Shown here piece after piece: positions 41,601 through 48,975 of a stretch of 64,000 nt of DNA. The stretch lies in the NCBI GenBank assembly GCA_949825065.1, contig OX463838.1, positions 8,905,246-8,969,245 of the forward strand, given 5' to 3'. Source of the DNA: Odontocerum albicorne. Taxonomy: Eukaryota > Arthropoda > Insecta > Trichoptera > Odontoceridae. Both the position numbers and the translations under genes were made by a program. Below the pieces are notes generated by a model. That model did no database searches and had not been told where the DNA came from. It saw only the letters and a list, made by a program, of their open reading frames with translations. Each line of letters opens with the position of its first letter. The first letter of the stretch is position 1.

Positions 41601-43174
41601 ATTTTGTTACAACCAGTTTCAAAACTTTGTTGTTAGTTCTGATCTATTAAGTCTTGATAACTATCCAGTCCTGAGCTACGTTCCCTCTAAGGTGTGCGGC
41701 CAACACATCTGTTAAAAATTGTCCACACGTATGTTTCCATCTTCCGCACACATTTCAAAGAAAGGAACTCATAACCATATTTTCTTTAGCGCAATTATAT
41801 ATTTGCGTGATCGCGTAAGGAACACCACAATCTGAGAGGTCTGTGAGGTCCAAGATGTGGTCAGATGGGGACGACAGTGTCGACGATACTGGTACCAACA
41901 TGTACAGAGAATGAATTCCACAAGAATTCCATACAAAGCTCTGCATGGGGTGCCGGATAGACGGCGTCCACCAGAGAGACCCCCGAAACGATGGAGAGAT
42001 AGCTGGAGCTCAGCATCACAGGAGGACAACCCTCCAGTAACAGACTCTTGAGTCTATAGAAAGTTTAAGAAGAAGAAGAGAAGAATTATATATTTTGTTT
42101 GATATTTTATGATGGGTTCTCAGGTACCTTTCTTTGAGATGTGTGCGGAACATGGAAACACCATATAGAGTCCACGCGCCGTAAGGAGCCTCTTTTTTTC
42201 TTGCACATTTAAGTTGATGGGCCGCACACACAATGAAAAAATTAGGGGGAACGTTGGTCCAGAGACGATTGAATTTTAAAACTGGTCGATGTGAAAAGTG
42301 GTTTGTAAAACATAGGTTTTGGTTTAATTAAAATAAATAGATTACATCAAAAATACAAGGTGCACGCCCGTGTTTATAGGGCAAGCATCGCATTCAGTCG
42401 GCCAAAAGAAGGGGAGGTCTCTGGCACTGCTCAACCAGAATGAATGTTTTTTAATTTATCAAACTTTCAAAAAAGTATATATGGGCTAACTCTGCCCACA
42501 TTGATTCTATGGCATTTGAGTTTCTTTCATAATACATTCCTCAGTCCCCAACCCGAATGTCCCCAACCGTTAGAAGCGTGTATATCGGTACCAGTTTGAA
42601 CATAATTCAGTCTTGTTTGTGCTCCCCTGAAGATGAGGTGAAAGCCTTGAAACCGGTAGGGTTATACCGTTACAAAAAGTGGAATAAACAGTGTTAGATA
42701 AAACAAATAACAATGTCTTTAAATGTCTCCACAACTTAATGCCTTAACTATAAATAATTGAAATTTTAGTTGATCTTAAGTTACTTCATGGATGATATAA
42801 GTAAACAGCGAAATCGTCACATTTTGTCATTAAAGGATTCTAGTTTATTTAGTGTTCGTTTTGTGATTGAACTTTCAAACTTATAATAGAAAAAGACACC
42901 TTGGTGATAAAGTGGTGTTTTTTTACATGTGTAAATATAAAACAGACTCTTTCAAAACCCATCAAACTGATTTTTTTTTAGATTGACTGATTAGTTAACT
43001 CATAATTTTAAAAATTGCATATTCTGTTAAAAAATCGCATAATTGGTTATGGTCACACATTAACCACCTTAAAATAATTGTTTCTCTGAACTATCTTACA
43101 AATACGTACTTTTTGAGTTTATTTTCAATAGAATTATATTTTTCTAAAAAATCTGCTCCCAAATCTGTCGACAT
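29689..43174 (-). CDS. F8A: Huntingtin-associated protein HAP40 / F8A orthologue, six exons
   Basis: Minus-strand exons: 43174-43110 (MSTDLGADFLEKYNSIENKL...), 41537-41288, 39204-38988, 35878-35797, 31937-31810 and 29861-29689 (stop). Lengths 65, 250, 217, 82, 128 and 173 nt give 915 nt, 304 residues. Every junction has GT/AG borders and matching phase. The joins NKLKKRFMRKPNVSEA (exon 1-2), SDIYLKQEKYCEALEVF (3-4), SHIQRCEVNRLLLYLIVQPS (4-5) and SHGDSLMHPELILQLQ (5-6) follow HAP40: KLKKRFxRKPNVxEA near the start, RCEVxRxLLLL in the middle, LLQSxxxAxxxxDxxxxxSLQxEM at the end. HAP40 is an all-helical TPR-like protein that forms a tight complex with huntingtin and has been linked to Rab5 and endosome movement. 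The human protein (371 aa) has a Pro-rich linker that is absent here, which explains the shorter length. Introns are loaded with mariner, hAT, Tigger, LINE and minisatellite DNA. Confidence 0.93.
29943..30604 (-). mobile_element. Mos1/mauritiana-type mariner with internal deletion
   Basis: Terminal repeats (CCAGGTATGTAAATATGAAA on the minus strand, TCAGTTCTGTAAATATGAAA on the plus) are flanked by TA. The minus strand encodes MSVFVPENYDLRTALIFCYN, KKTAAESHRMLVEAYGEHAF, WFKKFKSGDFDVRNEERGRP, DAELQALLDEDDAQTQQLA and GKIQKVGKWLPHELNERQ. The reading then shifts frame into CEMLLNRYRRKSFLHRIVTG and DEK, and reaches the end repeat. This is very close to the Mos1 N-terminus. The whole catalytic core after the first Asp is deleted (662 bp total). 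It lies in HAP40 intron 5, just 82 bp upstream of exon 6. Confidence 0.9.
30770..30960 (+). repeat. tRNA-derived SINE, diverged
   Basis: TCGTAGCCTAATTCGTAAAAC and GGGTGCTATAGATTTAATTC are worn A- and B-box regions. The body GGAATCCATATCCAGTTCTAG, TTTTCACTAAAGGCCACTAA and TATATCCAATGAAAGTTTAA parallels the SINEs at 23030 and 59325. Confidence 0.6.
30961..31800. other. HAP40 intron 5, no further feature
   Basis: AT-rich intron without recognisable repeat ends or coding sequence. Confidence 0.3.
32016..32640 (+). mobile_element. RTE/BovB-like LINE, polymerase C-terminus (open frame)
   Basis: A continuous 206-codon frame reads FKYFGLLIISDGGCAADVTH, RISVGWMKFRSMTGVLCDPK, VYQTIVRPALLYGSECWTM, EMRMLRWSAGVSLRDKIKSS and RLGWYGHVGRRAPDH, then RADPNSLRRVSWDGAREKI and stop. 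This is the conserved 3' part of RTE-type LINE ORFs (GGCxxDVxHRIxxGWMKWRxxxGVLCD). No stop occurs within it, so the insertion is rather young although 5' truncated. It sits in HAP40 intron 4 on the opposite strand. Confidence 0.88.
32804..34355 (+). CDS. Unrecognised coding fragment nested in HAP40 intron 4, antisense to it
   Basis: Exon A (32804-32984) follows a good acceptor (CTGCCTTTTTATTTCCACTGCAG). It is open in one frame, reading SELGLYLTEDNMLSTLFNLL, then ISHPSFIENSLHILEIFNIV and KAKLVSTFTALQ. Exon B (34293-34355) follows acceptor TTAACTGCCCTACAG in the same phase and reads ERVFTLICKNICTNISVDPL and stop. The intron between them starts GTCTGAGT and consists of a 42-bp unit present twice, the first split by a mariner (33011-34232). 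The leucine-rich helical text looks like part of a HEAT-like or other alpha-helical protein, but I do not recognise the family. A +1 frame beyond the stop continues for about 40 codons (RLKLRQFMIASDRRC...), so it could equally be a pseudogene or an incomplete model. Upstream exons were not found. AATAAA lies near 34514. Confidence 0.45.
33011..34232 (+). mobile_element. Mariner (irritans/Himar1-like), full length, degraded
   Basis: Terminal repeats ACACATCGATCAATAAG...CTTATTGATCGATGTGT are flanked by TA (33009-33010, 34233-34234). Coding pieces on the plus strand: HCFLMGKNTVHTQRWLEKCY, WYADFKRGRTDTNDAERSGR, YVTMDETWIHHYT (first Asp), VMASVFWDAHGIIFIDHLEK (second), KVLFHQDNAPCHKS and HPPYSPDLDPSNYWLF. 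At the third catalytic position the usual Asp is Asn (PSNYW in place of PSDYW). A missing block follows ENI, and several frameshifts occur. The transposase is inactive. Confidence 0.9.
34360..34800. other. HAP40 intron 4, AT-rich
   Basis: Apart from the possible continuation of the nested coding fragment near 34350-34470, nothing is recognised. Confidence 0.3.
34803..35235. mobile_element. Tigger/pogo-type MITE with CAGTAGTC ends
   Basis: The left end CAGTAGTCTTCCCTCATCCG is followed by TGGTTTTGCTATTCGAAGTT and GTGGTAAACCGCAGTTCGAA. The right end, read inward on the minus strand, is CAGTAGTCCCCCTCTTATCT then TTCCAAGACCCTCAGTGGAT and ACCTGAAACCGCCGATTAAC. TA flanks both ends. As I recall them, these phrases match Tigger-type consensus sequences of vertebrates almost word for word. 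433 bp, non-coding. Confidence 0.8.
35418..35646. mobile_element. piggyBac-like MITE with GGGCCGATGATCGGCCC subterminal repeats
   Basis: TTAA precedes CCTTTTTAATCC at 35414-35417. The right end is GGATTAAAAGGG, followed by TACTAA, a probably mutated TTAA. Inside the right end two copies of a palindromic GGGC(C)GATGATCGGCCC with GTGGGAT occur 40 bp apart. Length 229 bp. The superfamily call rests on one intact TTAA and the terminal repeats. Confidence 0.55.
35909..36378 (-). repeat. Retroposon with CATCTGGTGTCCCCGTGGCT motif and (TTTA)n tail, copy A
   Basis: On the minus strand it reads from TATGCGGGGATGTGGGATGG through two related sub-blocks containing CCCTA(C/T)(A/G)TTGGTGGGGTG, (C/T)TTGGCCGGGGGAATG and AGACCTTTTGATAGCTTCTG. 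It ends in CAATAAACCTG plus (TATT)n at 35909-35930. Copies B (46790) and C (57883) align. The polar 3' simple-repeat tail suggests a LINE 3' end or a SINE. The tail lies about 30 bp from the HAP40 exon 4 acceptor. Confidence 0.7.
36745..37302 (-). mobile_element. Non-autonomous element with DDE transposase C-terminus, copy 2
   Basis: The ends TAGGTTCTTTCAAATTGGGC and GCTCAATTTGAAAGACCCTA are inverted and TA-flanked. The minus strand carries the same PPRSC/ LDYFLWGYVK / AARGGHLA text as the copy at 22050, again with stops. About 90 percent similar to that copy by eye. Confidence 0.75.
37320..38680 (-). mobile_element. Decayed LINE polymerase
   Basis: From right to left, the minus strand gives MIKKENKEWKIKTKRLVKEK... 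EGNMKIFWKKVFKIR (a fragment before the polymerase core), scattered short pieces, then tandem C-terminal copies: VEIHALRTI, MNDRIQNDEV and TTLRWFGHVELMNEERLTKQ. The C-terminal part is present twice (about 37440-37640 and 37670-37880), an internal duplication. Multiple stops make it dead. Confidence 0.65.
38690..38915 (+). repeat. Retroelement 3' end related to the 14-kb palindrome arm
   Basis: CATAATTCAGTCTTGTTTGA, GATGTTGAGGTGAAAACCTT and GGTAAGGTCATACC followed by AGTGGAAAAAACAGTGTTT match the arm sequence at 13991-14237 with substitutions. The upstream part (CCCCAACCCAGTCTGAATTT) parallels 42540-42600. Confidence 0.65.
39604..40030. repeat. 27-bp minisatellite in HAP40 intron 2
   Basis: About 15 copies of TTACTAGGACCTCAATATAT plus TTCTTTG occur head to tail. 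Two diagnostic variable sites (A/C in TTTATTTG against TTTCTTTG, and G/A in CTAGGA against CTAAGA) form mixed patterns. Because the unit is a multiple of three, several frames stay open; these are not genes. Confidence 0.95.
40040..40680. other. HAP40 intron 2, AT-rich
   Basis: No repeat end or coding sequence recognised. Confidence 0.3.
40690..41095 (+). mobile_element. GC-rich LINE-type remnant with (GAA)n tail
   Basis: A GC-rich insert, unlike its AT-rich surroundings, ends in GAGCTGTAGAGCCATCGAAG followed by (AAG)n. This polar simple tail with a short GTAGxGCCA(C/T)(C/T)GA lead is typical of insect LINE 3' ends. The 5' limit is uncertain and no polymerase motif is visible. Confidence 0.5.
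41676..42256. mobile_element. hAT-like element, copy B, in HAP40 intron 1
   Basis: The ends are ctaCGTTCCCTCTAAGG and AGGGGGAACGTTG, with 8-bp flanks GTCCTGAG (41668-41675) and GTCCAGAG (42257-42264). The interior matches copy A at 9835 on both sides of a LINE insert (41819-42080). Confidence 0.85.
41819..42080 (+). mobile_element. LINE 3' fragment nested in hAT copy B
   Basis: The frame 41857-42051 reads MVRWGRQCRRYWYQHVQRMN, PDRRRPPERPPKRWRDSWSS and stop, followed by AGTTTAAGAAGAAGAAGAGAAG. The P-x-R-P-x-x-R-W-x-D basic tail plus (AAG)n is a LINE ORF2 end. The insertion splits the hAT element at 41818 and 42081. Confidence 0.7.
42540..42745 (+). repeat. Retroelement 3' end related to the 14-kb palindrome arm
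   Basis: GTCCCCAACCCGAATGTCCCC, GAACATAATTCAGTCTTGTT, TGAAGATGAGGTGAAAGCCT, GTAGGGTTATACCGTTAC and AGTGGAATAAACAGTG form the longest single-orientation copy of this family. A reverse copy at 57170-57350 extends as far left as GGTTAGGGACATTCGGGTTG. Confidence 0.7.
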
Positions 43175-43860
43175 TGTGAATGAAATGCGTGATTTTTAAA
43201 TTATTAGCGATTTAGCAACAATATTTTTATGAAATATCTACAGCATGATTCTACTAGCGTTTAAAATGTATATAGTTTTAATATTTTCCACAATTACTCG
43301 CAATAATTTGTACACAGTACATGTCAAACGAACTGTCAAAAATATTTTGAGATTTGTGACAGCAATCAATGATGAGAACTCTATGGACTTGAAATGTTGC
43401 TATATGTGAAAATATTCTGGTACTTGATACTTTATTTTTTTAAATAAATTCAATATCCGTGTTACTAAACATTTTTGTAATAAGTATGCCCAGAATAAAA
43501 TGCAAGAGTTGAAAATTAAAAAAACGTTCATGAAGTTTATGTTTAGTGTGATTTAGGCGCGAATAACGGGACTAATATTGTCTGCTAGTATTTTATTCCG
43601 AGTACTCCCTTAAATGTTTCCACATCGCAAGTGTGAATATATCGAGTAATACAAACGCAAGAATCAGCGTGTGTCGCAAGGCAAAAATGGCTGCCATCGG
43701 AGTAAGAAAAAAATCAAAGAGTTCAAATAATTTTGACTTCGAAGTTCAAATAATTTTGACTCTCATTTGGCGTTAATATTCCAACAAGAGTTATTTTTTT
43801 TATATTATAATGACGACTTAAAGAGTTGGTTAGGTCTATATGGTACATACCCAACCAAAA
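43175..43860. other. Upstream region of HAP40-like gene
   Basis: The minus-strand promoter and 5' untranslated region are expected directly above 43174. The sequence is AT-rich and no element can be assigned. A direct repeat of TCAAATAATTTTGACT occurs at 43723-43760. Confidence 0.3.
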
Positions 43861-44330
43861 TAGAATTGGTTGTTTATTATTATACAGGTGGCCCATGAAA
43901 GGCTGAAGGGTGTACATCGCTGTACTGCGTACACTGCCATCGTCGCCCTGGCAGTGTGCGCAGTAGCTCCATCCTGTTGGAACCATACCTCCTGATTATC
44001 TTTGACCGCTGGGCATCAACATTTTTCAAGCATTGTCCTATACAGGGCTCCGTTGATTCTTTCTGGCTAACCTTCCTCATATTCAAAGAAATAGGGGCCG
44101 ATAACTCTTTTAGCCATAACACCGCACCAAACAGTGCATTTTTGGGGATGCAATTGATGCTGATGTAATTCCCTGGGATTCTTAGTACCCCAAAATCTGC
44201 AGTTTTGTTTGTTGATGTACTCATTTAAATGAGAATGGGCCTCATCACTCATTATCAAGTTGTTCAAAAAGTTTTTGTTATCTCTGGATAGATATTGAAA
44301 TCGAATGGCATACTGCAAGCGCTATTAAGT
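43860..44330 (-). mobile_element. DDE transposase fragment ('HLNEYINKQNCRFWGTKNPR')
   Basis: The minus strand reads IMSDEAHSHLNEYINKQNCR, FWGTKNPRELHQ, HPQKCTVWCGVMAKRVIGPY, then in the next frame IGQCLKNVDAQRSKIIRRYG and NRMELL. This covers the first two catalytic regions of the same family as the 6560, 22050 and 36745 remnants. Frameshifts and missing ends show it is dead. Confidence 0.7.
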
Positions 44331-45660
44331 ATCTAGGAATAGTAAAGCTCTATAACCTGTAAAAGAAGAAAATGAACAAAAGGTTGAAATTGAACAAGTT
44401 ATGACTTTTTCAAACCCTTCAGTCTTTCAGTGGCCACCGTATGTTATGTTATGCACATATGTTAATGTTGCTTTCAATGTTTTAATCTTTAAAAAAATCA
44501 CTATCAAAAAGACAAACAAGCAAATTTCTATTCGGAAGCTTTTTGTTTGGATTTACTTTGCTGTTTTTTTTAATTTATCATTTCTTATATTTGTTCACAT
44601 TTATCACAATCATGCGTTGCACACAACATCCAGACAAGACTCATTAACATATTTGACGATTTAAAAACTTTACTCATATTAGAAATACTCGCAAAAAAGA
44701 TAACACGAACGCAACACACATATGCAATATAGATCCTATCCACAATATATAACTCGTGTTTTTTAATTTGATATATCAAATCAGTAAGTACTTATTTGAT
44801 ATATCAAATAAAAAAATACGAGTAAAGTACGTAATTATTGATCAGGAACTCATACTATGGGCCTCGACCCCTCGGGTAGTCGCCTCAAGGTCCATAGGCT
44901 CTTCAGGTTATTTTTCGTACTTAAAATTTATTTAGATTTTTTGAACAGTATGTTCTTGCCATTGGTATGTTCTATAGTAGATTAAAGTAGAATTACACAC
45001 AGCTTAGTTTGATTCCTGTAAAATTTGTCTATGGTACATATAATTATTTGTAAAAACAGTTGTCTATTTGGGAAAAACGAAAAAAAAAGAATGCTGTCGA
45101 TACTTCAATCTCTTATTAAGCCAACCCATAGTTTTTTATAAAAAATAAAATTTATATTTCTGCTTTATTTACAAATACAATACATGTTTTATAACAAACA
45201 TTTATTGTGTATTCAGTAGAGTCTACTGAGTAGACTGTCGATTATCGGGAGAAGTATGGGGAAAATTTCCTCGGATAGAAAACCCGAATAATCTCCGCCA
45301 AAAACATTAAAAATAATAAAAGCTCAAAATTATCCTACACATCCCTTTATTTAAAATACGACAAAAAATAAGTGTTTTTTTCCTCTATTCACATTTTTTT
45401 GATAAAAAATAATATAAAGATTAAGAATAGTCAATTTAAATTTACGATTTGAAGTGATGCACACGCCCGCTTGCATACAAAGTAAACACTGAACTAAGCG
45501 CGCCCAAATAATAATTCGCGACATATTGACCGAGATTTCTGGTCGATGATGTCTGTATTATCAATTTCGCCAGTTAAATTTTCTGTTACATAGTCGAAAT
45601 GTTTTATTGTATTTCGAAATATGTATTAGAAAAATATAAGATTTATGTATACAATATATA
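44331..45660. other. AT-rich intergenic sequence
   Basis: No gene supported. TTTGATATATCAAAT occurs near 44766 and again near 44792. GTAGACTGTCGATTATCGGG near 45230 resembles a pogo-type end, and a minus-strand reading FDYVTENLTGEIDNTDII near 45560 could be transposase debris; neither is firm. Confidence 0.3.
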
Positions 45661-45999
45661 TGCGCTTTAAACCAAGGGGCAGTAACATATGGTCCGCGCG
45701 CGGCATGCGGCCCACTGCGGTTTTTTGCGACCCTTTACCTAATATTACATGCGACCCCGTATATCGAATAATTTGAATAATACGTGTTATATGCGTAATA
45801 AATTATTACACTTTATTAAATAGCTTAATTTCGGCAAATGCATGCTAATATTTGTTGGCGTGTGTATTCTTTCCAACTTACAGCGTATATACGAGTACTA
45901 GCGAACAAGTATTTTCTGTCATGAGTTTTAGAAAAAATCAATTTTCTTCTCTATTGAATTGAACTGCATGCTTCAATTTGAATCTACTCCTCAGGTTTT
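45661..45999. other. hAT-like repeat edge and AT-rich sequence
   Basis: GGTCCGCGCGCGGCATGCGGCCCACT near 45689-45714 has the look of a hAT-type subterminal region. No second end was found. Confidence 0.3.
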
Positions 46000-46159
46000 A
46001 AAATGAATTTAGAAGAGCTAGCTAAGAAAATAGTCACCAAAGTCAAACAAAGCAAGAAAGTGAGAAATAAAAAGTTTTTTTACCTTTTCGAGTATCGGAG
46101 ATGTTTCTCTGCAAAAAAGTCGTGTCGAAACAACTGTAAATGTATCTGTAATTCTCATG

Positions 46160-46360
46160 TACATTACACATGTTTTACCCGACATATCACATCTCCCTGA
46201 CGGGTAGTCAGAGATGATAGATCTCCAAACTTTCTTAACACGATACCATAATATACTTGCCTCTTCTAAATCTGTTTTTGGATACAACTCCTTCGGTTTC
46301 TCTTTTTCATTACCTTTCCTTGTTTCAAAGTTCCATTCGTTTGTTCCAACCATATTTTAT
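46160..46360 (-). mobile_element. LINE polymerase C-terminal tip
   Basis: The minus strand reads KPKELYPKTDLEEASILWYR, VKKVWRSIISDYPSGRCDMS. The W-R-S-I-(I/V)-S-x-Y-P-S-G-R end is the usual last line of an insect LINE ORF2 that recurs at 37.3 and 57.6 kb. Confidence 0.55.
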
Positions 46361-46789
46361 CGGTCTTCCTCTACGTTGACTCCTACTTCACACTTTAGAT
46401 TGGTTTAGTCGACCGTTCGTTCAACATATGAGTCGTTCACAAGTGAACCAAGTCCATTCTGGTTAGTTTTGAGTAAACTAGGTTCAAACATATTTTAGTG
46501 TTTTCTAATCTGTAAGGATATGATCACAATTCTGAAAAGTGTTATATTGAGTACATGTATTACACTTACTTTATATAAAAGCTTTTCTGCTAAAAGCTAA
46601 AGCTTTTCGTCCACCTTTCATGCAGTGATCTTAAATTCATTTTTTTTGGACTTGGTTCACTTGGCTTCTGAACCACTCATATATAAGTCACCTTAGAACA
46701 GTGTTTTCCAAACTGGGAGGCGCGGTCTAGTCTAATGCAAAACGAGGCGTGGAAAGGCACATAAATTTAATTTACATAACATATATAAA

Positions 46790-47005
46790 TGTGGGCTGAA
46801 AAACATCTGGTGTCCCCGTGGCTGGGTTCGCCCTATATTGGTGGGGTGTATCTTGGCCGAGGGGATGCTATTAGATGAGCCCAGACCTTTTGATAGCTTA
46901 TGTATTTAATGTATTATCTGCAATTTATGTGTTTTAAAAGTGTTATTTAAATATAATCTGTACATACTATGTTGCTATCAATAAACCTATTATTTATTTA
47001 TTTAA
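46790..47005 (+). repeat. Retroposon with CATCTGGTGTCCCCGTGGCT motif, copy B
   Basis: A 5'-truncated copy running from GTGGGCTGAAAAACATCTGG through ATTGGTGGGGTGTATCTTGG to TTGCTATCAATAAACCTATT and (ATTT)n. It has the 3' tail that copy C lacks. Confidence 0.75.
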
Positions 47006-47177
47006 ATAAAAAAAATATACCATGTACATAAAAATAAACTTTTATAACATAACAATAAATTGTATAACATATATTTTAAAGCATTTACCGCCATCTATCT
47101 CCTTGTTTCGGAAATTGAATACCTTAGAATAGAAGTAACCTTCAAAACATTAATCTCAAATTAAAATGTCACTCGTA

Positions 47178-47392
47178 TAGTTCGGAAATTCTAGGATGAG
47201 TCCTGTGACAGCTCACTAATTTGCCCCAATACAACCTTGTAACGATGTTCAGTAATTTTAATTATTTTATCAACTTTAATATAAGCCTCAATTCTAATAA
47301 ATAGCAAGTTATTTAGGTAAATACATTAGATAAGGTTGTATTGGGGCAAATTTGTGAGCTGTCACAGGACTCATCCTAGAATTTACGAACTA
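47178..47392. mobile_element. 215-bp MITE with 61-bp near-perfect inverted repeats
   Basis: The arms starting TAGTTCGGAAATTCTAGGAT and its inverse from 47392 match over 61 bases with two mismatches, ending in CCCCAATACAACCTT. TA flanks both ends. The spacer matches the related element at 4325-4850. Confidence 0.9.
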
Positions 47393-47660
47393 TAGCTAAA
47401 GTGTCAACATAAGCGTTTCAGCGGTGTGCGATTTTATTTTTTTATTGTTTTTGGGGCGATTACTTACTGATAATAATCGTTGGTAATTTAGAAGGTGTGT
47501 TTTTTAATAATATAAATTTAATCCTAATATTTTTATACGAATGGATAAATTTTTGACTGGTTACAAGAGAAAATCCACTAATAATGAAGGGTCGATTTCG
47601 ACTTGCAGGGGGTCTATGTCAGCGAGAAAAGAAAATGGGGGTGCACGAGATATAAATGGG

Positions 47661-48324
47661 GGTCCACGTGAGCGGATCCCATTTAGGCAGATAATCATCA
47701 ATATTTAGGCGTTCCGTAAATGTCTTATTACACCTAACACAGATTGTGTGTACATAATACTTATATTAGACATAGAAAATACTTATACAGAGAAATTGAA
47801 TGCAAATCACTGAACTTGGAGATTAAAGACTATACCTCACTAATTTGAAGCCAAATATTGAACCATTGCTATCAGAGCATCAGAATCATCCCTCTCATTA
47901 ACAGTATTATTTGTGTATTAATTGTATGTTAGAATTTTACTAGGTTTGGATTTGTTTCGTTCCAAAGCCAAATATTTACTTGCATTTTGTGTCTTTTCAA
48001 TAAAGATATGAATAAAAATTATACATGTTTTTCTTTTTTTAACCATTGTCCACTGTACAAAAAACCTTATCAAAGAGAACAGCACTGCGTCAGCTGTCAA
48101 AAACACATTTGAAGTTAACAAGTTTAGGAAATTTCAATATTAGGCAGGCAGGGGGTTTACGAAAAACAAAAAAATCGACAAGTGGTCTACTGGGCGAAAA
48201 AGTTTCGGAAACTATGCTCTATCTCCTATAAGACTTTCATCTATGTCCTTTCGAATACTGCTACCTCGAGAATCCAATTTAATTTGTTTACAAGTAACAT
48301 ACCGAAGAGAAGGAATACTCGATG
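47661..48324. other. Intergenic sequence, nothing recognised
   Basis: Short frames on both strands only. Confidence 0.3.
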
Positions 48325-48332
48325 CTTACAAT

Positions 48333-48711
48333 CAGCGGCGGCTGGTTCCGAGGTACGCTGGTGCGCTGAGCACCAACGCACCTCGAGACGCTGAACGAAT
48401 ATGAAATATCGCTGTCTCACGATTTACTATGTCTCTGTCTGCCCTATATGAATCTGCATTTCTATCAGGTGTGCGTATTGGAGATCGCTCCGGTAGTATT
48501 GGCAAACTTGGCCGGTCAATTTGAAAGGAATATTTTTTTGAATTTTCATTAAATAAAAATCCTCGTACTATTTGTCAGTATTCTTATACATATTTAATCT
48601 ATACAAATATTTAACATTTTCGGAAGTCATGTTTGCGAATATATAATTTAATTATTGCGAATTATTTCTCCGGTTCAGCGCACCAACGCACCTCCAGACC
48701 AGCCGCCGCTG
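48333..48711. mobile_element. hAT-type MITE with CAGCGGCGGCTGGT ends, copy 2
   Basis: The ends CAGCGGCGGCTGGT and ACCAGCCGCCGCTG are perfectly inverted over 14 bases. The 8-bp flanks are CTTACAAT (48325-48332) and TTTACAAT (48712-48719). 379 bp; aligns end to end with copy 1 at 7001-7376. Confidence 0.9.
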
Positions 48712-48975
48712 TTTACAATATTCATTCGTTTCAAAATAAATTATTCTAGTCTTACTGCTCTGTTTGGTCGTGTTATATTTTTTCAATCTACTTGTATGTT
48801 TCTTAACAACAGAATAATAATAATTCTGCACTCACATAATGCACCCCCCTCTTACAGAAATTGTTGTACAAAACATATTATTTGTTGATTTCTTTTATAA
48901 TACATTTGTTGACACTAACTCGAGCCTTTTGAAAGTTTTCCTCAAACAGTGTATAAAATTAAATTATCTTATTAA

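Larger units (their letters stand above)
46698..47660 (+). mobile_element. hAT remnant with nested repeats
   Basis: The left end CAGTGTTTTCCAAACTGGGA plus GGCGCGG is a common hAT terminus. At about 47540 an ATG opens MDKFLTGYKRKSTNNEGS, the usual N-terminus of hAT transposases of the ZBED5/FAM200 type. Between them lie the retroposon copy B (46790-47000) and the MITE (47178-47392). The rest of the transposase is not present. The right end was not found. Confidence 0.5.
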
